Source: Agriotes lineatus (lineage: Eukaryota > Arthropoda > Insecta > Coleoptera > Elateridae). Taken from it: a stretch of 64,000 nucleotides of DNA. The notes below the pieces were generated by a model. That model worked only from the letters and a program-made list of their open reading frames with translations, made no database searches and was not told the origin of the DNA. The number at the start of each line of letters is the position of its first letter. The stretch's first letter is position 1. The position numbers and the translations under genes are program-made. The DNA lies in contig OW679202.1 of the NCBI GenBank assembly GCA_940337035.1, positions 15,688,708-15,752,707 on the forward strand. The letters are read 5' to 3'. This document shows, in pieces, positions 1 through 9,767 of this stretch.

Positions 1-574
1 GTGGCTTTGAAAAAATGAAACACTTATCTTGTACAACATTTATTTGGCTTGCCCGTGTTTTCATCGTATCTTTTAAAATTTATTAAGAGTATTGTTAATC
101 TGGTTCAAAGTGCCACACATTTATACAAGAGATGAAAAAGTGGACATGTTAACATTATTTTTAGAGAATGTCAAATAACTGTAGTTGCTGCTATCAATTA
201 CTTACCAATTGAAATAAAATTGATTTTTAAATTTTCTCTTAACTGTCATTTTGATTGTATTAGTCGTACATTTAATGTGTCGATTCCTTATTAACGGTAG
301 CATTGAATGGTATCTTTGTACCTAAGATGGTTTCAATTGAAAAAAGTCCCAAAAACCATTTTGAAAAACTTTATTTAGTCATAAATCACATAATTTAGTA
401 TTTTCGACAGGATTTAGATTTTCCTAGCATTACATGGGTCGATTGGAATAAATCGGAACAACCATAGCACACTTATAAAAATAAAAATATTATTTAAAAA
501 GATTGACATTTGAAATGTCACTTATGTGATATCACAGGATTCACAAAATTATGCAGACTCTAAAAATTAAATAA
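1..574. other. AT-rich stretch, nothing recognised
   Basis: No open frame of note and no clear terminal repeat. Only AT-rich sequence was seen, with no recognised transposon protein on either strand. Confidence 0.4.
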
Positions 575-764
575 TATACAGTGTGTTCCATTTGAAAATC
601 AAAAGTTTGTATCACTTCCGCTAAAACCGGAAATGAAAAAAATGTATTCGCACGTCAAAAAGTTAAGTTTATGAAGTACATACAATATGCCAAGTTTCGA
701 AAAGGTACCTTCAAAAATAAATAAAAGGGGAAGGTATACTATGAACTTGTTACACCCGGTATAA
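575..764 (+). mobile_element. MITE, family 1, copy A
   Basis: Starts TATACAGTGTGTTCCATTTG and ends TGTTACACCCGGTATAAT. Two further copies lie at 57444-57710 (inverted) and 57976-58168 (direct). All share the block TATCACTTCCG near the first end and the same asymmetric second end. There is no coding capacity. The TA-flanked tip suggests mobilisation by a Tc1/mariner transposase, which is inference. Confidence 0.65.
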
Positions 765-799
765 TTGTCAACAATCACTACAATCTACAATAGACATAT

Positions 800-1175
800 T
801 TAAAATACTGTAAAAATTAATACGATAATTAAACAAGTCGATCTGAAAACTACAAAATGTTCAAAAACCTCACCTTTTCCCTTTGACAACTCTCTACCGA
901 TTGAATGATTGTTGGTTGAATATACCAGAAATTCTAAAGTGATTTTGGGATTACATAAAAATTCCTTTGTTAATTCTTCTTGATTTTTCACAGAAATTGC
1001 TACCGTGTGATACAGAGTGGCACGAAAGTAGATTCCCTATTTGAGAACGATAAAGTTTTACTGGATTTCTGTCTCGTAAATATTTTTGATCTTCAACTCT
1101 TGAAATCGAATGGATTAACATATCAACTTTTGCAGCACTATTGCTGATCAAAAAATGTCGAAACTTGAATGTCAC
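800..1175 (-). pseudogene. Possible decayed coding region, unrecognised
   Basis: On the minus strand two open stretches, 1175-951 and 991-800, overlap in different frames and could be one coding region broken by a frameshift. The first contains SAAKVDMLIHSISRVEDQ and the second ELTKEFLCNPKITLEF. I do not recognise the family. It may be transposon protein or chance. No signal peptide or membrane segment is evident in the parts that could be joined. Confidence 0.2.
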
Positions 1176-1454
1176 AACTGGTCATTCCTAGTTACAAATT
1201 TGAACACAACCAAGAGGACCAGGAATAACAACGTCAGTTAAAGTTAAAGCCATTGCTGAAAATTTGAACACGGACAAAATCTACTCAGCTGGGAATAAGA
1301 CAACGTTCACTACAGCAAACTCTGAAACAATCTTCAATATATCAACCTAAGATTCAGCCAGCACGGCAAATCAGTCCTAACGACTTCCAGTTGCGTTGTA
1401 ATACGAGGGCCATTTTCCTTCAACCTCAAATTCAATATAAACAAAAAACAAGAC

Positions 1455-1650
1455 TGAATATGAAACATTTATTGTACAGAAAATGTAAGTGTATCTCTCA
1501 GCTATATTTCTACATAATCATCGTTTCTATAACACCGTGGCACGAGTTTTTCTGTGTCCTGCTCCAAGAAGGTTGCCGCCTGGTCATTCAACCAACTGCT
1601 CAAGTTGAATTTCAGCTCCTTCTTTACATTACCTAAACCATTCTCGCACA
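1455..1650 (-). pseudogene. Mariner-like transposase C-terminus (left arm)
   Basis: Minus-strand translation gives a short tail resembling the last residues of mariner-type transposases: LSSWLNDQAATFLEQ, then EKLVPR, then DDYVEI and a stop. Mariner tails commonly follow this pattern of a W/A-rich block, FxExGIxKLVPRYDKC, then GDYVEK. The catalytic domain is absent. The same tail occurs in opposite orientation at 4075-4210, so the two belong to the palindrome arms. Confidence 0.5.
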
Positions 1651-1659
1651 GTAGTCCAG

Positions 1660-1967
1660 TCTCCAGGGACAAAAAGGCCTTTGCTCAACAAAAGGTGGCG
1701 TAGCAACGATTTTTATATGTGTTGTTTAGGTCGGGCACCTAATGAAAAATCCAAGTTTTTAGACCTTGGAGGGGCGCCGCCATTAAAGGTGCTAAAAACT
1801 GGTGTTTTCCAAATAGCTCCGCAACGGCTGATCCAACGTCAAAAAGTCCAATATAAAGTTAAAGAACGCAAGATTCTTGACATTTTTTGTATATACATTT
1901 TTGTTTAAGTGTAATATGTAACGAGTTACAGCGGCTGAAAGTTGAACATTTCTCCAAAATATCGTTA
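1660..1967 (+). repeat. Left ~300-bp inverted repeat
   Basis: Inverted partner of 3508-3819. Shared landmarks are TAGTCCAGTC at the outer edge, TTAGGTCGGGCACCTAATGA in the middle, GTGCTAAAAACT and GATCCAACGT. Divergence is moderate, with indels and substitutions throughout, which suggests an old insertion. Confidence 0.7.
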
Positions 1968-2064
1968 AACTTTATTTTTGTTGGTACATTTTGTAAGAAC
2001 AACTTACACTTTATTGTTTGTAATATTTTTATACATCAAACGAACGTTCTATAGAGAAATACAA

Positions 2065-2143
2065 AGTATGATCAAAAATTATTTTCATCTAGTATAGCGA
2101 TGGAATAGTTCTTAATTTATGAATGCAACTATAAGTCACTTAT
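2065..2143 (+). mobile_element. Half copy of MITE family 2
   Basis: The block GTATGATCAAAAATTATTTT through ATGCAACTATAAGTCACTTA matches one half of the palindromic MITE at 29162-29329. Here only one arm is present. It sits between the left inverted repeat and the decayed ORF. Confidence 0.6.
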
Positions 2144-2149
2144 ACTCGC

Positions 2150-3294
2150 ACATGCAGTCGTTGTTTTCGAGGATATCCGTTTGATGGTGACAAAAAAAAT
2201 ACCAAGACTGCAAAAAGACTTCGCCAAACGAAAAAGCGGATATCTGCGGATGTTATGTTCGATGAAACAACGCCGGTTCTAGTCTCCCAAGAACGATCTA
2301 GCAAACGAAAAGAATAAAGTCCGTCTGATTTCGATGCCGAAAAAAACATTCGAACATTACTGTATTACAGTTAAGCAGGCTGAAGAAGATACTGATGCGT
2401 TGATTGTCAACACGGCGATTTCTTTGTGCTCACCATTTGATGCTGCTTTCGTCATTGGAGAAGACGTCGATCTTCTAGTTCTGCTGATGGCATTAGCAAC
2501 ATCTACCTTCACAAACTTGGGAGAGGCACAATTGTTAAAAGAGTGTATTCTGAAAATAGTTTTAAATATAAAAAGCAGTTGAGAACATTCTGTTTCTCCA
2601 TGCGTTTAGTGGCTGCGGCACAACGTCGTCCGTCTACAACCAAGGAAAAACAAAATGCTGTACGTTTGTCCAGAAAAGCACAAGGCTCGATGACACTATA
2701 GGCATATTGAAACATCAAGATGCCAAACCAGATGATATAGCAGATACTGAAGCACGCTTTCTCGTTTCTTTATATTGTGGCGACATGGAAGAAAATACCT
2801 TGGAAGAAGTCCGTTACCGACAAAATCAAGTACAAGAAACAAATTTAATCTTGCTTCTTTGCCACCAACAAAGGACGCTGCACGGTATCATGCATTTAGG
2901 ACGTATCACCAGGTCCAACAGTGGTATAGAATGGAAAAAAATGCACAAGACTGGGACTGGAAAGTGGGTACCAATGGGCTCACTCAGTAACAATGACAGA
3001 ATCCAGCACCCCAGACTTTATTAAAATTAATTTCATGCAATTGTAAAAAATGATGCGGCGGAGCATGTGGCTGCAGGAAAAGTGAGATGAAGTGCTCTAT
3101 TCCGTGTAGATTCTGTAATGGCCAATCATGCGAAAATGCACCAGAAGTTCGCATCGAGAGTGGGGACCAAAGATGAGGACATTTCATCAATGGAAGTCCC
3201 GAGTCTCAGGAGCAATGACTTCGAAGATAACATTGAGGATGAAGACTCTCATGTAGACGTCAACATCTACCGACCGGGACCGCCTAAAATTTAA
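2150..3294 (+). pseudogene. Transposon-associated protein: PIN-like region plus Cys-rich tail
   Basis: The reading frame is broken by stops and frameshifts but clearly coding. Around 2330-2510 the translation contains ITVKQAEEDTDALIVNTAI and VIGEDVDLLVLL. The spaced acidic residues recall PIN/FEN-type nuclease cores (EADxxIVxxA then GEDxDLLVLL). After a frameshift, 2590-2720 gives FLHAFSGCGTTS-like residues. Then 2775-2990 gives FNLASLPPTKDAARYHAFRT, a block I associate with an insect repeat-encoded protein family of unknown function. A Cys-rich module follows at about 3030-3150 (CGGACGCRK, CSIPCRFCNGQSCEN), then an acidic tail and a stop. It lies between inverted repeats, so it is probably the cargo or transposase of that element. 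The nuclease role is inference. Confidence 0.5.
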
Positions 3295-3507
3295 AAAAAG
3301 TAAATAATATAATCGCGAACATGAAAGATCATTAAACTGGAACATCTGTGGATTAGGCCTACTGGAGATATCACAATAAAAAAAGCGCCATTAACTCTAC
3401 CTCATGGTGGTGTGGAAATGAGTTTACTTTACGTTTAATTATTATAACTACGTAACGAATAGCCAGAAATAATACAAGAAAAAAATTTTTAAATGAAAAA
3501 TTACACT
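3295..3507. other. Spacer inside the composite element
   Basis: Non-coding AT-rich sequence between the decayed ORF and the right inverted repeat. No motif recognised. Confidence 0.4.
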
Positions 3508-3819
3508 ATGTTTTAGAGAAATGTTCATCTTTCCGCCGCTGTAGCTCCTTTCATATTAGACTTACAAAAAAATAGTTATATACAAAAATGTCAAGAATAT
3601 TGTGGTCTTTAACTTTGAATTTTACGTTGGATCAACCGTTACGGAGTTCTTTGGAAAAAGGTAGTTTTTAGCACCTTTAATCCAAGATGGCGGCTCGCGC
3701 GGCGCTCCTCCAAGATCTAAAACTTGGATTTTTCATTAGGTGCCCGACCTAAACAACATATATAAAATTCGTTTCTACTCCACCTTTTGTAGGACAAAAA
3801 CCCCTACTGACTGGACTAC
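3508..3819 (-). repeat. Right ~300-bp inverted repeat
   Basis: Inverted partner of 1660-1967, ending GACTGGACTAC. The match to the left copy continues beyond this end, once the 3821-4053 MITE is skipped, into the mariner-like tail. Confidence 0.7.
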
Positions 3820-3820
3820 A

Positions 3821-4053
3821 TAGCCGTCGCTTAAACTGTACTCACCTGACTATGAATTTTGACTACATTATGCCCTTCAGAGTCTATACCTTCAGCCAGA
3901 AGAAAGCGAATTACGGCTTACGGTGCGCAATTTACACTTGGCGTGCACAGTAAGCCGTAATTCGATTTCCCCTGGCTGAAGGTTCAACGCTGAAAGGCAT
4001 AATGTGTAATCAAAATTCATAGTCAGATGAGTACAGTTTATGACTGGCGGCTA
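3821..4053. mobile_element. Hairpin MITE inserted in right arm
   Basis: Almost the entire 233 bp is one palindrome: TAGCCG at the left and CGGCTA at the right. The inner blocks GACTATGAATTTTGACTACA and CCTTCAGCCAG are each repeated in reverse complement around a loop near 3930-3945. It splits the right arm at a point where the left arm is continuous, so it is younger than the arms. Confidence 0.75.
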
Positions 4054-4074
4054 TGTGCGAGAATGGTGCAGAAA

Positions 4075-4210
4075 GTTTAAAGAAGAAGCTGAAAACCAAC
4101 GTGAACGATTTAATGAGTGACTAAGCGGCAATCTTCTTCGAGGAGGGCATAGAAAAACTCATGCCACTAAGTGCCAACATCGACATATATTGAAATGTAG
4201 CTGAGAGATG
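4075..4210 (+). pseudogene. Mariner-like transposase C-terminus (right arm)
   Basis: The plus-strand translation LKTNVNDLMSD, stop, AAIFFEEGIEKLMPL mirrors the tail seen on the minus strand at 1455-1650. The EEGIEKLMP block fits a mariner-type C-terminus. No catalytic domain is present. Confidence 0.5.
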
Positions 4211-4337
4211 TATTTACATTTTCTATACAATAACTATTCATATTCATTCTTGACTTTTGTTCTTACTAAATTGGATAGATACGTATATATAGCAGGACGT
4301 TATTGAACCTTTAATGTGCAGAACAAGCCTTTGTGAA

Positions 4338-5898
4338 TAGTGTTTCGCGAGAGCGAGAACGAGAGCGAGAAGTGGTCTCTCTCGTTCTCGCTCTCGTGAA
4401 TCCTGAAAAATCTGTTCTCGATCTCGCTTTCGATTACGAGAGCGAGGACGAGAGTTGTCTACTTCTCGGTCTCGTTCTCGGTTTACTCTCGTTAATCGCT
4501 GAAAGAGCAGAAAAGAAGAAGACAGCAGTGAGGACGATGAAAATAATTCAGATGGCAAAACCCCCGAAGAAGACTTTGAAGAGGATCAAGCTAATTGCGA
4601 GGAATAAATTGACTATAACGAAGGTACCTTTGCTTCTTCTACGGTAATCGCCAAGGTTAGAAAAACCTTTATTAAAATAAAAAATCGGAGCAACTTCAGA
4701 TTAAACTGAAAAATTGCTGCGATACGGTCGAAGTACCTTGTATAAAACTATGTTTGGATATTAAAACCAGATGGAACAGTACGCATGACATGTTGGAAAG
4801 CGCACTTAACTTGAAACAACCCCTAGACTTGCTATATTGCAATGCAGAACAAGTCGAAAAATTCAAACTTTTCGATAGTGAGTGGGAGCTTATGGCCACA
4901 ATTTATATATATTTGAGACCTTTTAAACAATGTTCACAGATTTTATGTGGGCAACACTGCCTAACTATGCATTTAACATACTATTGGACAGAATTGATAA
5001 TATAATAACAGATCTTTCTGAAAAGCAAGGGACTAATGTTGAAGAAGTTATATTATCAGCTTACTTGGCCGTGAAAAACAAATTGATGAAACATTATAAT
5101 AAGAGTAACTGGATTTATTGTGTAATTTTGATTTTAGATCCAAGTCAGAAATTGGAAACATTTAATTTAACGACTTGCGGAAAACAAATGAAGGATTATT
5201 CGTATTCTATGTTTGAAAATATTTTTAAAACGAAATATCAAGTACCTGCTGAAGACAAAAGAACAGAAGTTGCTGGACAAGAACATAAAACATTAACGAA
5301 GAAAACGCATCACGAGGATGATCTGGATTTCACGTCCCTATTTTAGAAAACAACTGGAAATTGGAAATTGATGAATATTTAGCACTAAAAAGATCACCGA
5401 AAGATCAAAGTATTTTGGCATGCTGGAAAAAATATAGCGATACTTATCCTAACTTGACAAGAATGGCGAGAGATCTTCTGGCAATAAATGCTACTTCGGC
5501 TCCCGTTGAAAGATTGTTTTCGCAAGCTTCACTAATCATCAGAAAACACAGAATTGGGCTTAACGATGACTCAAGTAAATATCTTTTCTGCCTAAATTCT
5601 TGGGCTGAATGTGGTCTGAAAGATAGAATTTGGGTTTACTATGTAATATTATCTTGTGTTTATAATTATTTCATTGTTAGTTTAATCGTTAATTATTTAA
5701 TCGTATTATTTGATTTCGTTTTCATGTAACTAATCAAATACTTTAAAATATCTTTTATCCGCTTTTGTATTTTTTAAACCGAGAGCGAGAGTTACGACAA
5801 AATTCTGGCTCTCGGTCACCCTACCTCTCGTTCTCGTTCTCGGCTTACATTTTCGCTCTCGTTCTCGGTCTCGGTCTCGTTCTCGGTGCGAAACACTA
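4338..5898 (+). mobile_element. hAT transposon with 8-bp target duplication
   Basis: Bounded by TAGTGTTTCGC at the left and its reverse complement GCGAAACACTA at the right. The element is flanked by exact 8-bp duplications TTTGTGAA at 4330-4337 and 5899-5906. About 130 bp at each end are built of a GAGCGA/GAACGA motif repeated in both orientations. The interior encodes a decayed hAT transposase, C-terminal part only. At 1561 bp it is shorter than an autonomous hAT, consistent with loss of the N-terminal zinc finger and of the first catalytic part. Confidence 0.9.
4640..5729 (+). pseudogene. hAT-family transposase, N-truncated and frameshifted
   Basis: Three overlapping frames read as one protein. 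4640-5005 contains LDIKTRWNSTHDMLESAL, the block before the insertion domain of hAT transposases. 4970-5346 covers the middle region, with ILDPSQKLE, where hATs usually have LDPRxK. 5361-5640 carries the C-terminal dimerisation domain: DEYLALKRSPKD, then PNLTRMARDLLAINATSAPVE, then RLFSQASLIIRKHR. The BED zinc finger and the first part of the catalytic domain are missing, and at least two frameshifts separate the segments, so it is non-functional. The closest group is Ac-like hAT, judged from the ATSAPVERxFSQAG-type signature. Confidence 0.85.
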
Positions 5899-6187
5899 TT
5901 TGTGAATAAATGACGAAGTACAGTGTACGCAAATTTCGATGTTTCGACTATAGGAGATATGGAAAAATGGATCGCCCATCCGTGATTTCTTTTTTTGAGA
6001 AAAGCGTATTTATGAAAATAGAGAAAAGTAATTTCTACGTTCTCCAAGCACTTTTTTGATAAGAATGCGGTGGCGTGGTCAGTTTTTCACAAAAAGTTGT
6101 GTAATTCAAGTTATACTAAAGTTGTGTTTTCTTATATGGAACCCATAGTTGGCTGTGGCACCATTTTCCTATTCCCGTGATATATAT

Positions 6188-7050
6188 TTTTTTATTTATT
6201 TATTTCGCACTCAGCCAACAGCCGTTAGGCCAATTATAGGCGTCGCTGTGCAGTTATGAGGACTTCCAACCCCACTAACGACTGTCATGATGTTGTATGA
6301 CCGCCGGGACCAACTTTTTTCCGTGATAGCCCGCTCACGGCGAGTAGACCGAACTCAATAGACCGAAAGCAGATGACCGAACTCAATTGACCGAATCGCA
6401 ATAGACCGAAACGTCACTAGACCGAAGCAGCAATAGACCGAAAATCACTTGGTCGAAAATATACTACGGTTACATTCATTTATTAACATTAATAGCATCA
6501 ACTTTCCTTCACACTTTATTCAGGCTTAGTACTGGCAGCATAAACTACTGGCGTGTTTAGAAGGTTTTTTTTTATTCTATTTTAACTTTATTCTAGTAAA
6601 TCATACAATACTCAACAGATATATTCTACCCAATTACATATCTACTAATATTAAAAATTAAAATTATGCGCAATTCCACTTAAATAATTGACTATGTGAG
6701 TAAATATTTCTATTGATGCTATTGTTAATAAATGTGATTTTTCGAGATATTTAATGTGCACATTTACCGAATGTGTACTTTAACCTACATATTTTCGACC
6801 AAGTAATTTTCGGTCTATTGCTGCTTCGGTCTAGTGACGTTTCGGTCTATTGCTTTTCGGTCAATTGAGTTCGGTCAACTGCCTTTCGGTCTATTGAGTT
6901 CGGTCTATTTACCTAGAACCGTGATAGCCGTACCACGAGGCGCCGAGAAATGCAGCCGTGGAACTCCCATCCAAGTTCTGACCAGAGACAGCGTTGCTTA
7001 ACTCTGCTGATCGAACGTGGACGCTTGTTCAAGCTACACCACTCGGGACA
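6188..7050 (-). mobile_element. 5S-rRNA-derived SINE, interrupted
   Basis: On the minus strand the head (7040-6925) contains CAGAGTTAAGCAAC, then AACTTGGATGGG. These correspond to the box A/intermediate and box C parts of a 5S rRNA promoter (GTTAAGCARC and TACTTGGATGGG). After the body it ends in an AAATAAATAAATAAA tail at 6188-6205. A 5S head, an unrelated body and an A-rich simple tail match the SINE3 type. The element is split by the TIR element at 6332-6918. No flanking duplication was established. Confidence 0.6.
6332..6918. mobile_element. TIR element with TAGACCGAA arrays
   Basis: The left subterminal 140 bp (6340-6480) and right subterminal 140 bp (6780-6915) are inverted copies. Each is built from about six TAGACCGAA/TTGACCGAA units with short spacers, and each ends in a TTGGTCGAAAATAT-type block. 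The insertion sits inside the SINE and is flanked by an 11-bp duplication, CCGTGATAGCC, at 6321-6331 and 6919-6929. The interior (6480-6780) is AT-rich and non-coding. The superfamily is uncertain. A hAT-like element is possible from the motif arrays, but 11 bp is longer than the hAT norm. Confidence 0.75.
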
Positions 7051-7439
7051 AATATATAATATCGTGTGTTAAAAAAAACTCATTTAGGGTAGGGCTTGGA
7101 AAGAAAGATAGAAAATCTAGTCATGTCTTAACTTAACTCTGTAGGTGAATGTCAGATTGCAATTTGTTTATGAACACATATGTCACTGTGACAGGCAAAA
7201 GTTTACACTGGATTAAGTTTAATTGTATCAAGCAAAAAGGAAAACAAGATGGCATGTACATAACAAAAACGAGTGTAATAATCATAACAATCAATAAAAA
7301 TTGTTTTTGTTAAGTGTTTTGTATATTTTTAGAAAAATAATTCAAGGTCAATATGTAATTTAGTTCTCTCTGACTTGGTAGTTCATTTGCATCAATGGGT
7401 ATATCTCAAGTTACGACAATCTTCAATTTGATCATGGCA
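7051..7439. other. Non-coding, nothing recognised
   Basis: Lies between the SINE and the inner arm of the fold-back element. The compact copy at 49835-51205 has no matching segment, so it may be extra DNA or a decayed insertion. No terminal repeats were seen. Confidence 0.3.
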
Positions 7440-7719
7440 TGCAGCTGCGAATGAGTTTCTTTTTGGAACACACGATAGAATATACGGCGACCGTAATAAA
7501 TTTGAACACGTGGATTTTTTTATTATCTGCATCTTCTCAAACTAAAGATGCAAAAATTTAAATATCTTCATTTGTATACCGGGAGGCTCAAAATAATGAA
7601 AATGGACCAAAAATAAAGTACCCTTATTTTTCAAAATAGACAATACTAGACAAAATATTATGTGGAAAATAGAATGCGTAAAATTAAAAGTATGTGTTAA
7701 ATATGAAGTCAAACACACC

Positions 7720-7935
7720 TGGATGATAAATAAAAAAACTTGTGTGAGTAACCACTTTAAATCAACTTATCATTGGCGTGTCAGTGGTTGAACAGGCCAT
7801 CCACGTTTTTAAAATGATGCACCAGCAGCCCTCCGAAAACGAGCGAGTGCGCCCGAAATACAAACTGGCAAAGAAAATATATATACTTAAATTACACAAA
7901 GAAATAGAAATATGTTATTTTGGCTAATCTAAACA
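7720..7935 (-). repeat. 3' LTR of the BEL/Pao element
   Basis: About 215 bp, matching 13015-13276 over its length. The longer copy has an extra hairpin segment of about 45 bp near 13088-13135 (AAAGAATATG and its complement) that is missing here. It is preceded, on the minus strand, by the G-rich polypurine tract. Confidence 0.8.
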
Positions 7936-8026
7936 CCCCCCCCCCCCACCTTAAAGAACTAAACTTCAAGACACTGTAGAGTTACAATAATGATTAAACA
8001 TACACATATAACAAAATCGAGAACCT

Positions 8027-8600
8027 TTAGTAAGTCGACATAGAATTGTCATTGATAGGCAACACACACAGCTTAGCTACCGCACATTTTTGTTGGCCAC
8101 GAATACTTTTCACAGTCAATACTCGGATTATGCCACCAGAGCCGGGATACATCTCCACAATTCTACAAATGTGCCATTTCAGAGGAGGCACATTGTCCTC
8201 ATGAATGACGACCATGGCGTTGGAAGTAATTAAATTTGCGCTGTTTAATCGCCATTTAGTTAGCATCTCCAGTTCGCTAATACATTCCTTGGGCCACCTG
8301 GCCCGAAAGTGTTGATTTATCTGCTGCACCCTCTAAAAGTCCGACAGTCTTGCTGGCTGAATAAGCTTCTACCTACAGAAAGTGAGCTGGAGTGAGAGGA
8401 TTTAGGTCTGAAAGGTCGTTTGATAATGTGGGAGGTGTAGACCTTACTACTGCTTCAATTTTAATTAAAACTGTATTTCATTGTTTATACGTTAATAGTG
8501 CAGTACCAATAACGCGTTTCAAATTATATTTTATTGTCTTCACACATGCTTCCCAAAGACCTCCGAAATGCGGAGAGCGATGTGGTATAAAGAACTAGGA
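8027..8600 (-). pseudogene. BEL/Pao integrase fragment
   Basis: From 8600 downwards the minus strand gives RSPHFGGLWEACVKTIK, the RxPHFGGLWExxVK block of the BEL/Pao integrase core. It is followed by a stretch up to the LTPAHFL block. 8329-8027 gives the C-terminal region: FRARWPKECISELEM, then VVIHEDNVPPLKWHICRIVE, then PGSGGIIRVLTVKS and AKLCVLPI. That is the usual BEL C-terminal beta-barrel region. Stops and a frameshift lie between the two parts, so it is inactive. It abuts the polypurine tract and the 3' LTR, as expected for the end of pol. Confidence 0.85.
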
Positions 8601-8793
8601 AATACCCTCTGAGGATATTGCATTCTCAAAATCCTTAACTAGTGCTTTCAGAATTTAAATCGCTTAAAAATGACTTTAAACAAGCATTCCCAACGAAATT
8701 GGTGCCAATATCAGAAAATATTTTAGAAGGTTTACCTCTTCTTGCAACAATGTGTGTTAAGGTAGCAAAAAAGGCTTCTGTGGTAAGTTCTGA

Positions 8794-9437
8794 TCATCTA
8801 ATCGCCAAGAATGAAGCCACTCGAGACAGTGCCAGCAGACCTCCAAAGGGTCTCTTGTGCTTGATCGCCATACAATGCGTTGCAAGTCTCTTTGTTCGGG
8901 TTGAATAAATACTTGACCTTACATTTTTGCTGTCAGCTGACAGCATATCTATGTTTGCGAAATCGATTAAAATAGAAAAAAGGTCATTCTGAATGACCAG
9001 ACCTACAACTTGAAAATCGTTCATAGAGATGGCTGTACTTGATTTGGCAGAACCGTCAAATACCACCCTTAGCTTTTGTTAGGCTTTCATCTTTTATCAC
9101 GCCATGATGGGATAAGTAATACGAAACGACACTATTTGCAACATTTTCGATCTTTCTCATGTGACGCAGCATCTCGTATTCACCCATCAATTTGACAAAT
9201 AATTCCTTAAGTTTACGATTTCTTTCCAATTTTCGTTCATCTCTTAACAGCTAATAATTTGGAATCACCCACTTTATTCGATGATCCCTTTAGCGGAATG
9301 GAGACATAGAATCTACCATTCTCGTCACGAGCAGTAGTGTTGGTGAAATTCCTTTCACAAAAATGTTCTTCCCTCGAAAGTGCCTTAGTTATGCAATATT
9401 CCTCCAGCTGCCACAATTTTTCCAATTGTGTTTGCAC
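8794..9437 (-). pseudogene. BEL/Pao reverse transcriptase, N-terminal part
   Basis: 9437-9237 contains QLEKLWQLEEYCITKALSRE and GRFYVSIPLKGSSNKVGDS, the pre-RT region of Pao-type pol (WExEEI..., then GRFxVxLPxK). 9066-8794 contains VFDGSAKSSTAISMNDF and VIQNDLFSILIDF, the RVVFDASAKTS...LND...QDDLFSIL block. The polypeptide then breaks off. The YVDD catalytic motif was not found, so the rest of RT is deleted or destroyed before the integrase begins. Confidence 0.85.
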
Positions 9438-9664
9438 ATCTAGATTACTACTTACTATGTTTAAATTACAACGAACGTTGTTAGTATTGTTAGGCTGACA
9501 ATTTAAAGGAACGGCTAATATCCATCCAAGTCTCGCTTTTGCAACGTTATACGATTTCCATCTAGCTTAATTTGTTCCACACAGATTAACTGCCAAAAAC
9601 TCTCAGCACCTATAAGAATTTCAATTTCGCTTGATATATTAATTTCAAGTAATAAATTCTACGT
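9237..9664 (-). pseudogene. BEL/Pao protease-region remnant
   Basis: Minus-strand translation of about 9650-9530 gives EILIGAESFWQLICVEQIKL, resembling the IDxLIGADxFWxLLxxGQIKL segment after the aspartic protease of BEL/Pao elements. Stops interrupt the frame downstream. The N-terminal catalytic D(S/T)G is not evident; it would lie where the LINE is inserted. Confidence 0.6.
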
Positions 9665-9767
9665 AATGGGATAGTTCCAAAGTTCCCTACTGTGTTGGAA
9701 TTGCGTCTGAATCAAGAACAGTATCAGACAGAAATTAAGACTGGAACCGAAAGAACAACTAAATATC

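Larger units (their letters stand above)
1441..4262. mobile_element. Palindromic composite element with PIN-like/Cys-rich ORF
   Basis: Left arm 1441-1967 and right arm 3508-4262 are inverted copies of each other, though diverged. The right arm is lengthened by a hairpin MITE at 3821-4053. The inner 300 bp of each arm look like terminal inverted repeats that start near GTAGTCCAGTC and share the block CTAAATGAAAAATCCAAG-like AAAATCCAAGTTTT. The outer 200 bp of each arm carry a decayed mariner-like transposase C-terminus pointing outwards. Between the arms is a degraded ORF with a PIN-like region and a Cys-rich tail. The superfamily is unknown. Either a TIR element captured mariner DNA, or a larger palindrome formed around it. 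Confidence 0.6.
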
